From positions 1 to 61,559 of the forward strand of contig JABSRP010000045.1 of the NCBI GenBank assembly GCA_013215145.1: a DNA stretch of 61,559 nucleotides, written 5' to 3'. The DNA is from Pseudobacteriovorax sp. (GTDB lineage: Bacteria > Bdellovibrionota_B > Oligoflexia > Oligoflexales > Oligoflexaceae). This document shows, piece after piece, positions 33,392 to 42,336 of this stretch. Below the pieces are notes generated by a model. The model made no database searches and was not told the origin of the DNA. It saw nothing but the letters and a program-made list of their open reading frames with translations. Made by a program: the position numbers and the translations under genes. Position 1 is the first letter of the stretch; the number at the start of each line of letters is the position of its first letter.

Positions 33392-34642
33392 ATGAGAAAC
33401 TTACTAAAAAATTTATCGCATTGGCTCGGTGAACAGCCCTATCCAAGCTATCCCGACTTGAATCGTCAGATTACCATCATATTCTTAGTGTTTGTTTCTA
33501 TTTCAATCGTACCCTTCTCCGATCACCCCTTTTATTGCCTTGTTTGGAGTACTCTTGCTGGTATCTATTTTTACAGCTTAACAGATTCCAAGCATAATGG
33601 AGATAAACTTTTACTTTGGTTAAGCGCTTGGTTTGTTTTTCTTGTGGGACTATCATTCATTTCTGCGGTCAACATCACTCTTTTATCCTGTTTAATGCCA
33701 TCGATGATCCTAATGGGATATTTATATAGAGGTATTTTTGGTGCCACCATGGGATCGATTTATGTAGTTTTCGGTCTATTGATCTTCTGGTTACGTACAT
33801 ATGATGAAAGTCAGCAATTTTACGTTTGGCTAGGAGCCTGCCTTGTCGGATTATTTTTCTCGATTGTTTTACTGTTCCACAAGCAGTTGAAACGTTCTAT
33901 CTCAGCGCGAACCTATAAGACAGATACCCTACTAAGGATAGTTTCTCACGATGTATCTAACTCCCTAATGATAGTCACAGGTCTAACGGAAGCTCTTTTA
34001 GAAAACAAGGATCTGGACGAGCGAACCAAATTTGGTCTTAGGAAAATTGAAAAGGCAAGTTCTAACATTGAAAACATAATTGAAAGGGTCAAAGCTATAC
34101 AGATCATGAAGACAGAGGATGCATCTGAATGCCTGCAAGCTGTACTGGTGGTTGACGTGTTGGAAGACTTATCTAGTATTTTTGAAACTAGGCTGAATAA
34201 AAAAGGGATTGGTTTTGATTATGAGATCGCAGACCTTGAGACCAAAGTTATTGCTGAACCTACCACCTTTCTCAACGATGTTCTCTGTAACCTAGTGAGT
34301 AATTCCATAAAATTCTCAGAACCTGGTGGGCATATTAAAATACGTGTATTTCCAAAGGGAGACAAGGTCGCTATCGTAGTAGAAGACCAGGGTGTTGGTA
34401 TGTCGCCGCAGGTGATATCAGAGCTCTTTCACCGGTTTAAAGTCAAGTCGAGAAAGGGCACTATGGGTGAAATGGGTACTGGTTTTGGTCTGCCGATTAC
34501 TAAGTTTTTGGTGGAGTCTTATGGGGGATGTATATCTGTTGAAAGTCGAGATAAGGATATGGGGCAAACTTCGCGTGGTACGGTTTTTACATTGCTACTT
34601 GACTCAGTTGAAGAAGCAAATGAAGTAAGCCTTGCTGGGTAG
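33392..34642 (+). CDS. Membrane-bound sensor histidine kinase (HDVSN type)
   Basis: 416 residues. Five or six membrane segments (about 26-162) without a sizeable periplasmic loop, then a HisKA-like helix pair with phosphoacceptor His186 in IVSHDVSNSL, N-box NLVSNSIKFS, G1 VEDQGVGMS and G2 GTGFGLPI. The HDVSN box is shared with the kinase at 39835, unlike the common HExRxP/HDLRxP. Sensor input is probably in the membrane itself. No response regulator is adjacent. Its start lies 74 bp after the L-domain lipoprotein gene and within four bases of a hairpin. Confidence 0.85.
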   Translation: MRNLLKNLSHWLGEQPYPSYPDLNRQITIIFLVFVSISIVPFSDHPFYCLVWSTLAGIYFYSLTDSKHNGDKLLLWLSAWFVFLVGLSFISAVNITLLSCLMPSMILMGYLYRGIFGATMGSIYVVFGLLIFWLRTYDESQQFYVWLGACLVGLFFSIVLLFHKQLKRSISARTYKTDTLLRIVSHDVSNSLMIVTGLTEALLENKDLDERTKFGLRKIEKASSNIENIIERVKAIQIMKTEDASECLQAVLVVDVLEDLSSIFETRLNKKGIGFDYEIADLETKVIAEPTTFLNDVLCNLVSNSIKFSEPGGHIKIRVFPKGDKVAIVVEDQGVGMSPQVISELFHRFKVKSRKGTMGEMGTGFGLPITKFLVESYGGCISVESRDKDMGQTSRGTVFTLLLDSVEEANEVSLAG

Positions 34643-34836
34643 CGAAATATGTGTGGCGAGGAAAACAGAGACAAACGTGGTTACGAGTCTTATAGCAAAG
34701 AAACCTTATCGTTTCTTCGTCCACTTTTTCTTAATCATACCTATACAACGTCTTGTGATGATGTAAAATGCCTGGCGACGGAAACAGTAGTCAGCTAGTA
34801 GTAAAAGCTCAGATCAGATCAGTTGAAAGGAGACCC

Positions 34837-35592
34837 ATGAATTTCGCAATTATTACAGGATCCAGCTCTGGGTTAGGCCTGGAAGCGGCAAAATTATTAT
34901 TAGATGAAGGATGGTATGTCTTAGGAGTTTCCAGAAGTCAGGCGGAATTCACTCACGAACGATTTGTCCAGCAGAAAGTCGACCTCTCAGTAGGGCAGGA
35001 GGTGGAGTCGTTTTTTCAGAGTTCTTTTAACGACTTTATCCCTAATAATATAAAACGGGTGGCACTGTTAAACAACGCTGGAACCATCGATCCGGTGGGG
35101 CCTATAAATGAATTTAGCATGAGTCAACTACAGTCGGTTTACACTCTCAATCTGATTACGCCTGTATGGCTTATGTCTCATATGTGTAGGCAATTTGAGG
35201 GTATAGATCTTAGAGTGATCAACATTTCTAGTGGTGCTGCAACATCGGCATACGAAGGATGGCTGGTCTACTGTTCTAGTAAAGCGGGTCTAAAAATGGC
35301 TTCAAGTGTACTCGGCGAAGAGGAATACAAAGGTTTAAGTCTTTACGACTTTTCGCCTGGCCCGATGGATACAAAGATGCAGCATCAAGTTAGGTCGTTG
35401 GATCGAGAACGATTCCCAGCCATACAGAAATTTCTAGATTTAAAGGCAGATGGTAAGTTGGTGCCGGTAGAAGAAATTGCACTAGAAATACTCGAGTTCT
35501 TTGCCGCAAAATCTCCAGAAAAATTTGTCAGTCGGCGGTATGCCGGTGAGCAGCGGAACCATTACCTGTCCCGCTTTAACATTCAAGATTAG
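34837..35592 (+). CDS. Short-chain dehydrogenase/reductase (sepiapterin reductase-like)
   Basis: ATG 34837 has AAAGGAG four bases upstream, and the upstream extension is not supported. 251 residues: TGSSSGLG cofactor motif (7-14), NNAG (about 87-90), catalytic Ser in INISSG, and YCSSK (Tyr-x-x-x-Lys). The motif arrangement and the late SPGPMDT segment resemble the sepiapterin reductase branch, which uses NADPH to reduce a carbonyl. Substrate unknown. Its stop codon overlaps that of the convergent DUF547 gene. Confidence 0.85.
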   Translation: MNFAIITGSSSGLGLEAAKLLLDEGWYVLGVSRSQAEFTHERFVQQKVDLSVGQEVESFFQSSFNDFIPNNIKRVALLNNAGTIDPVGPINEFSMSQLQSVYTLNLITPVWLMSHMCRQFEGIDLRVINISSGAATSAYEGWLVYCSSKAGLKMASSVLGEEEYKGLSLYDFSPGPMDTKMQHQVRSLDRERFPAIQKFLDLKADGKLVPVEEIALEILEFFAAKSPEKFVSRRYAGEQRNHYLSRFNIQD

Positions 35593-36350
35593 CTATTATT
35601 CCTGTTTTGCTTGTTTAGATCCCAGTCATAGCTCAGATAGTCGACGTCAGCATCAGGAGAAATCGTTTTGGCTACTTCCGGCTTTGCATATTTTTTTACG
35701 ATGGCAACGATTTCTTTTTCATTGCCAAAATCCTCACCGAACCAAGAGAAGATTTTAGAAAGCTCAAGCTCTTTCTTGCCAAGCTTATTTCTCATAGGGT
35801 CGTTGATCCAAGTTCTCATGGCTTGGTCCATTTGCTGGTCTAGCTTTTCAGCGACAAAAGCGTCTTCGTGTAGTCTGGGGCATGCTACAGAAGCGCAGTT
35901 CACAGCGGCATGAACTCTATAGTCCTTCAATTCTGGGATCTTTCTTAGCCACTCGTGTTCGATAGTATCGAGAGTTTTGAGTTTGCCACCTAGTAAAGAG
36001 AAAAACTCAATTTTCCAAGGACTCGAAAAAATCCCCCCAATTTTCTTGATGCTCTTGACTGGGTAATGTTTGAGTATGAGTTCTACTGTAAACGAATTGT
36101 ATGCATTAATAAGAAAGGCCTTTTTCTGTGCCACAGAAAAACTGTTGTATTGAACCTCAGTGACTGAACTTAAAGATTTGTTGTAGGCTTTTAGGTTAGC
36201 CGGATCGTTTTTCCATGATTTGTAATCGACCCAACCCTCTTTATCCAAGTACTTTTTGAGATCTTTATCCCATACGCTGTGACTGTGGTCGAAAGAAAAC
36301 CCCGGCATTCCGAGGAAAAATGTGACAAATAGAGCGAAAATTGTTTTCAT
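35589..36350 (-). CDS. Exported DUF547 protein
   Basis: ATG 36350 with GGAGG six bases upstream begins a signal peptide (cleavage about residue 19, after GFSF). 253 residues. FLINAYNSFTVELIL, the central PWKIEF, the HEWLRK His and HAAVNCASVACPRL are the conserved core of DUF547, which has a papain-like arrangement with a Cys and His and is thought to be a periplasmic hydrolase, though this is unproven. Confidence 0.85.
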   Translation of the reverse strand: MKTIFALFVTFFLGMPGFSFDHSHSVWDKDLKKYLDKEGWVDYKSWKNDPANLKAYNKSLSSVTEVQYNSFSVAQKKAFLINAYNSFTVELILKHYPVKSIKKIGGIFSSPWKIEFFSLLGGKLKTLDTIEHEWLRKIPELKDYRVHAAVNCASVACPRLHEDAFVAEKLDQQMDQAMRTWINDPMRNKLGKKELELSKIFSWFGEDFGNEKEIVAIVKKYAKPEVAKTISPDADVDYLSYDWDLNKQNRNNS

Positions 36351-36477
36351 AGCTGACCTCCAGGTTAATGCTTCTGGCATGAGGTTCGACCATACATACC
36401 CGATAGTTTCAAAAAAAATATTGCGGTCAAGACTATACCTGTCTCTAGTAGTATATGTCATCGATTTTATTAGAATA

Positions 36478-37539
36478 TTATTTATGCGGTAAGCTGATCA
36501 CGAAGGTGGTGTTAGGAGCAGACGCATCGACGAAAAATTGACCTTGATGATTCTCCTCGATGAGTTTCTTGCATAGACTTAAGCCTAGGCCTGTCCCTTC
36601 CCCTCTTGCTTTTGTCGTAAAGTAAGGCTGAAAGATCTTATCCAAAACCGACTGTGGAATTCCATTGCCACAGTCTACGACCCTAATTTCTAAGCAATCA
36701 TCTAGGCATTGAGTCGTGATTTTAAACCATGGCTTTGGTGTCTGGTATATCTCTTCTTTCGCGTTTTTCACGAGGTTAATTAAAACTTGGCTTAGTTCTG
36801 AAGGCAGACAGTAAACCTTCTGCTCTTTGTTGTACTCGTCAAAGGTAAGCGGAATCGTCGTGCCTTTTATTTTCATGCTGGCAAACAGCTCGACCTCTTC
36901 ATAGATTTCGGAGAGGGAACACAATTGCTTTTCTTCAGAGCCTGTGTTCCTAGAGATATTAAGCAAGGACTTAATTATGGCATTAATGCGACCGGTCGAC
37001 TTGTTTAAACGCGTGATGAGCTTCTCAACAAATTCATCGGTCATCTTTCCCCGAGCCAAAAACTCCTCGGCAAGGGTGACTTGACCTGAGATGATAGTCA
37101 GGGGGTTGCGAATCTCGTGAACAATAGATGCCGCCATTTCACCAATGGAAGCCATTTTTTCTGCGTGCGCGGCTCGGTCTTTTTCGTATTTAGCCTCTTC
37201 TTTCGCACGGTACTCAGCAGATTGATCCGAACCGGACCACATAAGAAGCTCTTCCCCCTCCATACGGCTGACCCGGATGTCTAGTTGGAGGGTTTCAGTA
37301 TCGGAGGGAACGGGTACATGCTCTTGAAACGTAGGAGTTCCTATGGGTAATTTGCTGGTGAAGCCTATCATCAAGGCTCTCATCTCTTTTTGGCCTATAC
37401 TCTTGATGAGGCTGCCAGCCTGTTTGTTTTTGAGAAGAACGTTGCAGTCGTAGTCGGTGATATAAAGCGGCGACTGCACGGTATGCAAGATGCCACTAAT
37501 GACCTGAAGTAGGTTTTGTTTTTGTTCCGCTTGACCCAA
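36478..37539 (-). CDS. Soluble PAS-containing sensor histidine kinase
   Basis: TTG start at 37539 with GGGAG six bases upstream. 353 residues without membrane segments. A PAS-like sensor region (about 10-105), a linker helix, H-box SIVHEIRNPLTII (His141), N-box NLVKNAKEEI, G1 DCGNGIP, and G2 GEGTGLGLSL. This is a conventional HisKA/HATPase kinase with the HExRNP box. It lies 21 bp downstream of an AraC-type regulator gene, so the pair may form a small regulatory unit, although an AraC protein is not a usual phosphotransfer target. Confidence 0.88.
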   Translation of the reverse strand: MGQAEQKQNLLQVISGILHTVQSPLYITDYDCNVLLKNKQAGSLIKSIGQKEMRALMIGFTSKLPIGTPTFQEHVPVPSDTETLQLDIRVSRMEGEELLMWSGSDQSAEYRAKEEAKYEKDRAAHAEKMASIGEMAASIVHEIRNPLTIISGQVTLAEEFLARGKMTDEFVEKLITRLNKSTGRINAIIKSLLNISRNTGSEEKQLCSLSEIYEEVELFASMKIKGTTIPLTFDEYNKEQKVYCLPSELSQVLINLVKNAKEEIYQTPKPWFKITTQCLDDCLEIRVVDCGNGIPQSVLDKIFQPYFTTKARGEGTGLGLSLCKKLIEENHQGQFFVDASAPNTTFVISLPHK

Positions 37540-37560
37540 AATAGTCTCCCTATTCGGGAA

Positions 37561-37962
37561 CTATATCGGGTGCTCCTGGACAATGTTGACCTGTTTAGTG
37601 TTAAGTCTCCGGATTTTTTGAGAGTATTTCGCTGGTGTCATGCCAAGCTGGGACTTGAACAATCGACTAAAGTGACTGTGATGGCGAAATCCAAGCGAGC
37701 TAGCAAGATCACCCAGAGGGATTCTTGGGTTGCTTTGGATCAACCTGCGGCCGTAGAGAACCCGTTTTCTCCATATGTACTGCATCGGCGTTTGGTAAAC
37801 AAACTGCTTAAACAGACGGTTAATTTGAAAAACCGAAAGCCCGCAGTGGGAAGAAAGCCTAGTTAAATCAAGTGGTTCGGATAGATGGAGAGAAATGTAC
37901 TGCGTCAGGTCCTGTAAGTCTGACTTTCTCTTGTCATTGTAAGTATTTGTCTTGTTTGGCAT
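37561..37962 (-). CDS. AraC-family HTH-only transcriptional regulator
   Basis: ATG 37962, with AAGGA about eight bases upstream, gives 133 residues. Two helix-turn-helix units of the AraC family occupy nearly all of it (LTRLSSHCGLSVFQINRLFK and LGDLASSLGFRHHSHFSRLFK, then the GMTPAKYR-like GMTPAKYSQKIRR). There is no ligand-binding arm, as in MarA/SoxS, so activity is likely set by expression level. It precedes the histidine kinase in one transcript. Confidence 0.85.
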   Translation of the reverse strand: MPNKTNTYNDKRKSDLQDLTQYISLHLSEPLDLTRLSSHCGLSVFQINRLFKQFVYQTPMQYIWRKRVLYGRRLIQSNPRIPLGDLASSLGFRHHSHFSRLFKSQLGMTPAKYSQKIRRLNTKQVNIVQEHPI

Positions 37963-38026
37963 AGTTTGGTCCTTGTCAATGTCTTCATTAACCATGACGT
38001 GATAAGCCAAAAAAGATTGCAGTATT

Positions 38027-38392
38027 TTAGTCTACTTCGCTCTCAGCGTGGGTTTCGAGGAATATGCGGTAGTGATCTGCGTGCTCTCGATCGATGTCAC
38101 TAATGCGGATGGCAAGGAGCTGAGTTTCTGGAATAAATCGGATGTACTTGGCAAAAAAGAAGATTGGTGGACTTTCAGGTGGATACAGCCAGACTTCAAT
38201 GATGGAAAATTTGTTAAATGAAACTTTATGTCTTCCTGTGTGGCGGATCAGGAGGCCGCTCTCACTAATGTCTTCTGAGATGAAGTCGTACTTCATGGGG
38301 CTGCCGATGAGCTGAGCTTCGATCCTTACATGAATACTGATCTTGTATCGGGGTTTTAGCCGTCTGTCTCGGTTTGATTTCGGCTGCGCCAT
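38027..38392 (-). CDS. PilZ-domain protein
   Basis: Start at ATG 38392 (AGGG eight bases upstream), giving 121 residues. RRLKPRYK provides the RxxxR motif and DISESGLLI the D/NxSxxG motif of a c-di-GMP-binding PilZ domain. No other domain, so it is a stand-alone PilZ adaptor. Second PilZ gene in the window. Confidence 0.8.
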   Translation of the reverse strand: MAQPKSNRDRRLKPRYKISIHVRIEAQLIGSPMKYDFISEDISESGLLIRHTGRHKVSFNKFSIIEVWLYPPESPPIFFFAKYIRFIPETQLLAIRISDIDREHADHYRIFLETHAESEVD

Positions 38393-38480
38393 CGTTTTTG
38401 CCCTATTTCCGTTCAAGTATGTACGGGGGCTATCGGCAATCTGAGAGGATTGTTTAGGGCGTCTCAATAATATTTTGGAC

Positions 38481-38852
38481 TTAACGGCAGCCTCGACAAA
38501 AACGTCTCATAAAGCGGCCGGTTAAGCGAACCAGAGACACCGTTGATTGCTGCAATCCCAAGCGACTTGCGACTCTCATATAACTTTCTATGGCCGGAAT
38601 ATTCATGAGGACGAAGTCCCAGGCATCGCGATCTATCAGGATTTCCGTGCCCACTCTAACTTTCAGTTTATGAGTGGATTGAGGAAGTCCGTTTTGTTTG
38701 GCATATTCTTGCCATGCCTGCAACTGCCATGATTCCGGTAGGTATGGCTTGACCAGCCTCGAGAGCTCTCTACAAAGCTTGCAAGATTGATCGAACCAAA
38801 TGATAGCTTCAACATCCGATGACAAGGCATCTCTCAATAGCGTCATACCCAT
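38481..38852 (-). CDS. DCC-type (DUF393) thiol-disulfide oxidoreductase-like protein
   Basis: About 124 residues. WFDQSCKLCREL holds the DxxCxxC motif that names the DCC family, followed by the rest of a small thioredoxin-like fold. A C-terminal Arg/Cys-rich end (RFCRGCR) is unusual. The start is uncertain: ATG 38852 or ATG 38846, neither with a clear ribosome site. Function of the family is not established; redox exchange is inferred from the CxxC. Confidence 0.65.
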   Translation of the reverse strand: MGMTLLRDALSSDVEAIIWFDQSCKLCRELSRLVKPYLPESWQLQAWQEYAKQNGLPQSTHKLKVRVGTEILIDRDAWDFVLMNIPAIESYMRVASRLGLQQSTVSLVRLTGRFMRRFCRGCR

Positions 38853-38933
38853 TGTGTTGCCGACAAATCTATGCAAACATTAGGTTTAGGGGTTACTAGG
38901 CATAATCAAAAGTCTAACACATGATGGTTGTCC

Positions 38934-39812
38934 ATGAAATTCTCTCTACTGCTCTTGTTTTTTTTTGCGATTACGGCATCTGCATCCGCGAGACCGTTGC
39001 ATCAAACAGAAATCGATCTCATCATCAATCATCTAAAGGCTTCTGGGGAAACAAATATTAAACAGGCTATGTCCCTGTTGAAAAGCCCTAAAATCGATCG
39101 ATCTGAAGAGAGTCTGGAAATCAATGTCACAAAGCCTATCAAGCTCTCTATGCGTAAATATTCGCATTTCACCGAACCTTACGCCATGAATCTAGCGATG
39201 AAATTTAAAAGACGCTGGCGCACACTTCTAAAAAAAACTCAACAAAAATACAGAGTGGATAAGGAGATTATCGTCGCAGTATTGCTTGTAGAAACAAGCT
39301 TCGGACGGTTTAAGGGCAACCATCAAATATTAGGCGTCTACAGTGGGCTTATTGCCGATATTATCTCTTGGAAACAAAGTGACCTCTATCAAACCACCGA
39401 GGAAAAGTCTAAGGCTAGATTCCTTCGTAAGTTGACCTGGGCCACAGGTGAACTTAGGGCTCTATTAGAGATGAACCGTCGCTACCCAGACTGGGATTTG
39501 TATCAGCTTAGGGGAAGCTACGCCGGGGCATTTGGAAAGGCTCAGTTCCTGCCATCGAGTTTTTTAAATTTTGCCCAAAGCTATACTGGAGGTCAAAGGC
39601 CGCGTTTGGAGAATACTCCCGATGCAATTGTTTCAATCGCTAATTATTTGAGGGAAAATGGTTTCGTTAGGCCTATGACTTCGAAAAAAGCAAAAGCTGC
39701 TCTATTTCATTATAATAACAGTCAGGTATATGTCCAAACTCTGATAAATGTTGCCCAAAAACTAAAAGGAAACGTTAGTGGACCCGAAAGACAGGCCGTT
39801 GAAAAGGGATGA
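38934..39812 (+). CDS. MltB-like soluble lytic transglycosylase
   Basis: ATG 38934 gives a Sec signal MKFSLLLLFFFAITASASA. 292 residues. AVLLVETSFGRFKGNHQILG contains the catalytic Glu in ETSFGRxxG, and GSYAGAFGKAQFLPSSF the second substrate-binding motif, both typical of MltB/SLT_2 enzymes, which cleave murein glycan strands to 1,6-anhydro ends in the periplasm. No lipobox, so soluble. Placed just before the histidine kinase at 39835. Confidence 0.85.
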   Translation: MKFSLLLLFFFAITASASARPLHQTEIDLIINHLKASGETNIKQAMSLLKSPKIDRSEESLEINVTKPIKLSMRKYSHFTEPYAMNLAMKFKRRWRTLLKKTQQKYRVDKEIIVAVLLVETSFGRFKGNHQILGVYSGLIADIISWKQSDLYQTTEEKSKARFLRKLTWATGELRALLEMNRRYPDWDLYQLRGSYAGAFGKAQFLPSSFLNFAQSYTGGQRPRLENTPDAIVSIANYLRENGFVRPMTSKKAKAALFHYNNSQVYVQTLINVAQKLKGNVSGPERQAVEKG

Positions 39813-39834
39813 CTAGGTTTCAGGATTTTACTAG

Positions 39835-40947
39835 ATGCAACAGGACTTGGTGACTATAGCGAGCTCAGATTCCGAGGAAGCTTCCACCTTATCCAAAATC
39901 GTCAGTGATTTGGGTTTTCACTCTCATATTGCTCCATCCGAAGATCTACTATTCCAGAATATCTCTCAAAATACGCCGAGACTGGTGATTATAGGTAGTA
40001 AGTTTTCCTCGTCACCAAAACCGCGGCTAACGGCTATGGTTTCATCGAAGGTGTCGGCATCGCCCCATCCAGCAAAAATTATACTTTGTGTAGGTGATCT
40101 CGATGACGAGAGCATTCAAAAATCAAAAGACAACGGAGCAGCGGGCTTTGTTCAAGCGCCGTACCGAAAGGTACTGATTAAAGATATCGTCGGATCTGTA
40201 CTCGGAATCACTGTTTCGACAAATGCAGAACAAAACCATCTGAAGGTGGCCAAAAACCTTTTTCGACTTATGATCCACGATGTTTCGAATCTTTTTACAA
40301 ATCTTGATATTTATTTTTCAACGGCAAACAAAGATGTTGCAAACGATATTCGGCAGAAGCGATTTCAAAGAGCTCAGAGAACTGTTTTGGAAGTCAAGCG
40401 CATGCTGAAGAACGTTAAGACGCTTGACGCAATTCGCAGCCAAGATCTCGTTCAAAAAATTGAGAGCGTCGACATTAAGGCATGTGCTGAGGAAATTGGA
40501 GATCTGTATTTAGACCGGCTTGAGGAAAAATCTCTGAATCTTGTCTACGAATTCCCTAGTGATCTTTCCTTAAGAGTTTTGGCTGATCCCCTCGCGTTGA
40601 AACATCAAGTGATGGGAAACCTTTTGACCAATGCGATCAAGTTTTCTAATCGCGAACGTAATATTACGTTTCGGGCGTCCGAGTCTCGAGACTATATTCG
40701 CTTTGACGTCATTGATAAAGGTATTGGCATGTCGGAGAAGATTCTCAAAAATCTTTTTAACGAGTCAAAAAAACATTCTAGAAACGGAACTCAAGGCGAA
40801 AAGGGAACTGGCTACGGCCTACAATTAGTGAGTGAGTTCGTCCAGGCCTTTGACGGATATATTGAAGTCACATCTGAGGAGCCTGGTGTTGTTTACGACC
40901 CAGAGTCTCAGGGTACCTGTTTTTCTGTTTTTCTTAAGAAAGCTTAG
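39835..40947 (+). CDS. Histidine kinase with degenerate N-terminal receiver (HDVSN type)
   Basis: 370 residues, soluble. Residues 1 to about 125 have receiver-like order, but the usual phosphoacceptor Asp position reads VIIGSK, so it is a pseudo-receiver. The kinase core has His148 in LMIHDVSNLF, N-box NLLTNAIKFS, G1 VIDKGIGMS and G2 GTGYGLQL. Same HDVSN box as the kinase at 33392. A fixed, non-phosphorylatable receiver suggests control by protein contact. It starts 22 bp after the transglycosylase gene, which suggests co-transcription. Confidence 0.85.
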   Translation: MQQDLVTIASSDSEEASTLSKIVSDLGFHSHIAPSEDLLFQNISQNTPRLVIIGSKFSSSPKPRLTAMVSSKVSASPHPAKIILCVGDLDDESIQKSKDNGAAGFVQAPYRKVLIKDIVGSVLGITVSTNAEQNHLKVAKNLFRLMIHDVSNLFTNLDIYFSTANKDVANDIRQKRFQRAQRTVLEVKRMLKNVKTLDAIRSQDLVQKIESVDIKACAEEIGDLYLDRLEEKSLNLVYEFPSDLSLRVLADPLALKHQVMGNLLTNAIKFSNRERNITFRASESRDYIRFDVIDKGIGMSEKILKNLFNESKKHSRNGTQGEKGTGYGLQLVSEFVQAFDGYIEVTSEEPGVVYDPESQGTCFSVFLKKA

Positions 40948-40951
40948 CCAT

Positions 40952-42229
40952 CTAAATAACCAAAAAGTCGCCTGGTAATATCGGGTAGTCCACTACAGTC
41001 TGCCGAGTCCTGCCCTGGTAAAATTCACCGTCTTTTCGCAGTAACCTTAGTTTTCCCACCTCGCGGATGTGAGTGCCGGTAACAATTTGGTCTGTTTCCG
41101 TGCGTGTCATTTCTATCCGATAAATAGAATAGCTTTTGCCGACTTTAAGCTTTTGCTTACCTGCATGAACGTATACCCAATGACCTCCTGTGATAAAAGC
41201 AATCTGAGGAAGCATGGGCTTGGAAAAGTCTGGGATCTGATAGGTGGCAAGATAGCGATCTAGTCGGGGTTTAAGGATGTGTCTTTTGCCAGAGCCGCTC
41301 ACTTTTTTATAGTGATATAGAGATTTTTGCGGCTCTCCCAGATACTCAAAGTAGACTCCGAGGTTGTGATGGGCAATGACGTGAGCCTTGTTTTTTGAAA
41401 TAGCATCTTCCCATTTATCTGCAGCGAGTTTCCATCGTCCCTGCTTTGCTAATTCAAACCCCTCGTTAGCGACATTATCGGCGGCTGTTTCCCCTCTGGC
41501 TAAATACACTTGCTCCATTAGCGGCTTCTTTTGACCACATATTTTTGCTATGATTCTAGTTTGGACGCCTTTAAATATGGCGTCTTGAACATCGCTTTTC
41601 GTTAGAGCAGGTTTACGCGAGTAATTAGAAAAACTTGATTTTACCTCTTCTGCACCTTCGATCACAACTTTGTCGGTGACCCTGTTATATAGGGCGTATT
41701 TAATTTTGAAGTCAAATGTCGCGTTGCGAATGAAAATTGGTTTTCGAGAAATTCTCCGTTCGGGAGCAATTTCGAATTTTTGTGCAAATCCAAATTCATT
41801 ACGACTTGGAACTCCAAAATTCTTGGACCATATCAATGATTTTTTGTCTCGGTAGCTAAAAGCAGTACTTTTCTCCATACTGGTGCTGACTTTTTTATTG
41901 ATTAAATCCAAAGCGAGAATTCCATTTTGTGCCCTGGCAGTGGCATCCTTTTTAACCATAGCCTCAAACTTCGATTTGACGTCCTTTGATTTATCGCCAG
42001 ACAGTTCGACGTCGGTTTTTAGCAGCTTTACCCCTTTGAACGTCGAACACGCGCGAAGCTCATCCATCATGTCTTCTCGAAAGTCGTTTCCCAATTCTGG
42101 CTCTAGGATAACCCCGAGTTGCATGAGTTCTTTGTAGTTGTCTCGATGAGTTTGAAACCCTTCTATTTTAATATCCAGATGTTTTTGAGAACATCCAACA
42201 AGCAAAAGAACTAAGCATAGGATACGCAT
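40952..42229 (-). CDS. TPR-containing lipoprotein of unknown function
   Basis: 425 residues. A short signal with lipobox LLVGC (Cys13). The N-terminal half has mixed alpha/beta character (DMMDELRACSTFKGVKLL), residues about 245-310 hold a TPR pair (NEGFELAKQGRWKLAADKWEDAI and AHHNLGVYFEYLGEPQKSLYHYKKV), and the C-terminal about 90 residues are beta-rich, looking like a small barrel (SYSIYRI...VGKLRLLRKDGE). No family recognised. Convergent with the kinase at 39835, with four bases between stops. Confidence 0.65.
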   Translation of the reverse strand: MRILCLVLLLVGCSQKHLDIKIEGFQTHRDNYKELMQLGVILEPELGNDFREDMMDELRACSTFKGVKLLKTDVELSGDKSKDVKSKFEAMVKKDATARAQNGILALDLINKKVSTSMEKSTAFSYRDKKSLIWSKNFGVPSRNEFGFAQKFEIAPERRISRKPIFIRNATFDFKIKYALYNRVTDKVVIEGAEEVKSSFSNYSRKPALTKSDVQDAIFKGVQTRIIAKICGQKKPLMEQVYLARGETAADNVANEGFELAKQGRWKLAADKWEDAISKNKAHVIAHHNLGVYFEYLGEPQKSLYHYKKVSGSGKRHILKPRLDRYLATYQIPDFSKPMLPQIAFITGGHWVYVHAGKQKLKVGKSYSIYRIEMTRTETDQIVTGTHIREVGKLRLLRKDGEFYQGRTRQTVVDYPILPGDFLVI

Positions 42230-42336
42230 AACGTCTCACATTTACGTTGATTTCCATTCGGTAACCTATGACATTTTAAACGATACGAGGGTCTGCGGCA
42301 ATTTAACTTTGAACCATATGGCAGACAATTTGTGAT

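Noticed and set aside
34649..34798. A 49-residue plus-strand frame six bases after the histidine kinase stop, containing three Cys
   Set aside because: No ribosome site, no recognisable pattern, and it overlaps a probable promoter (TAAAAT near 34763) for the SDR gene.
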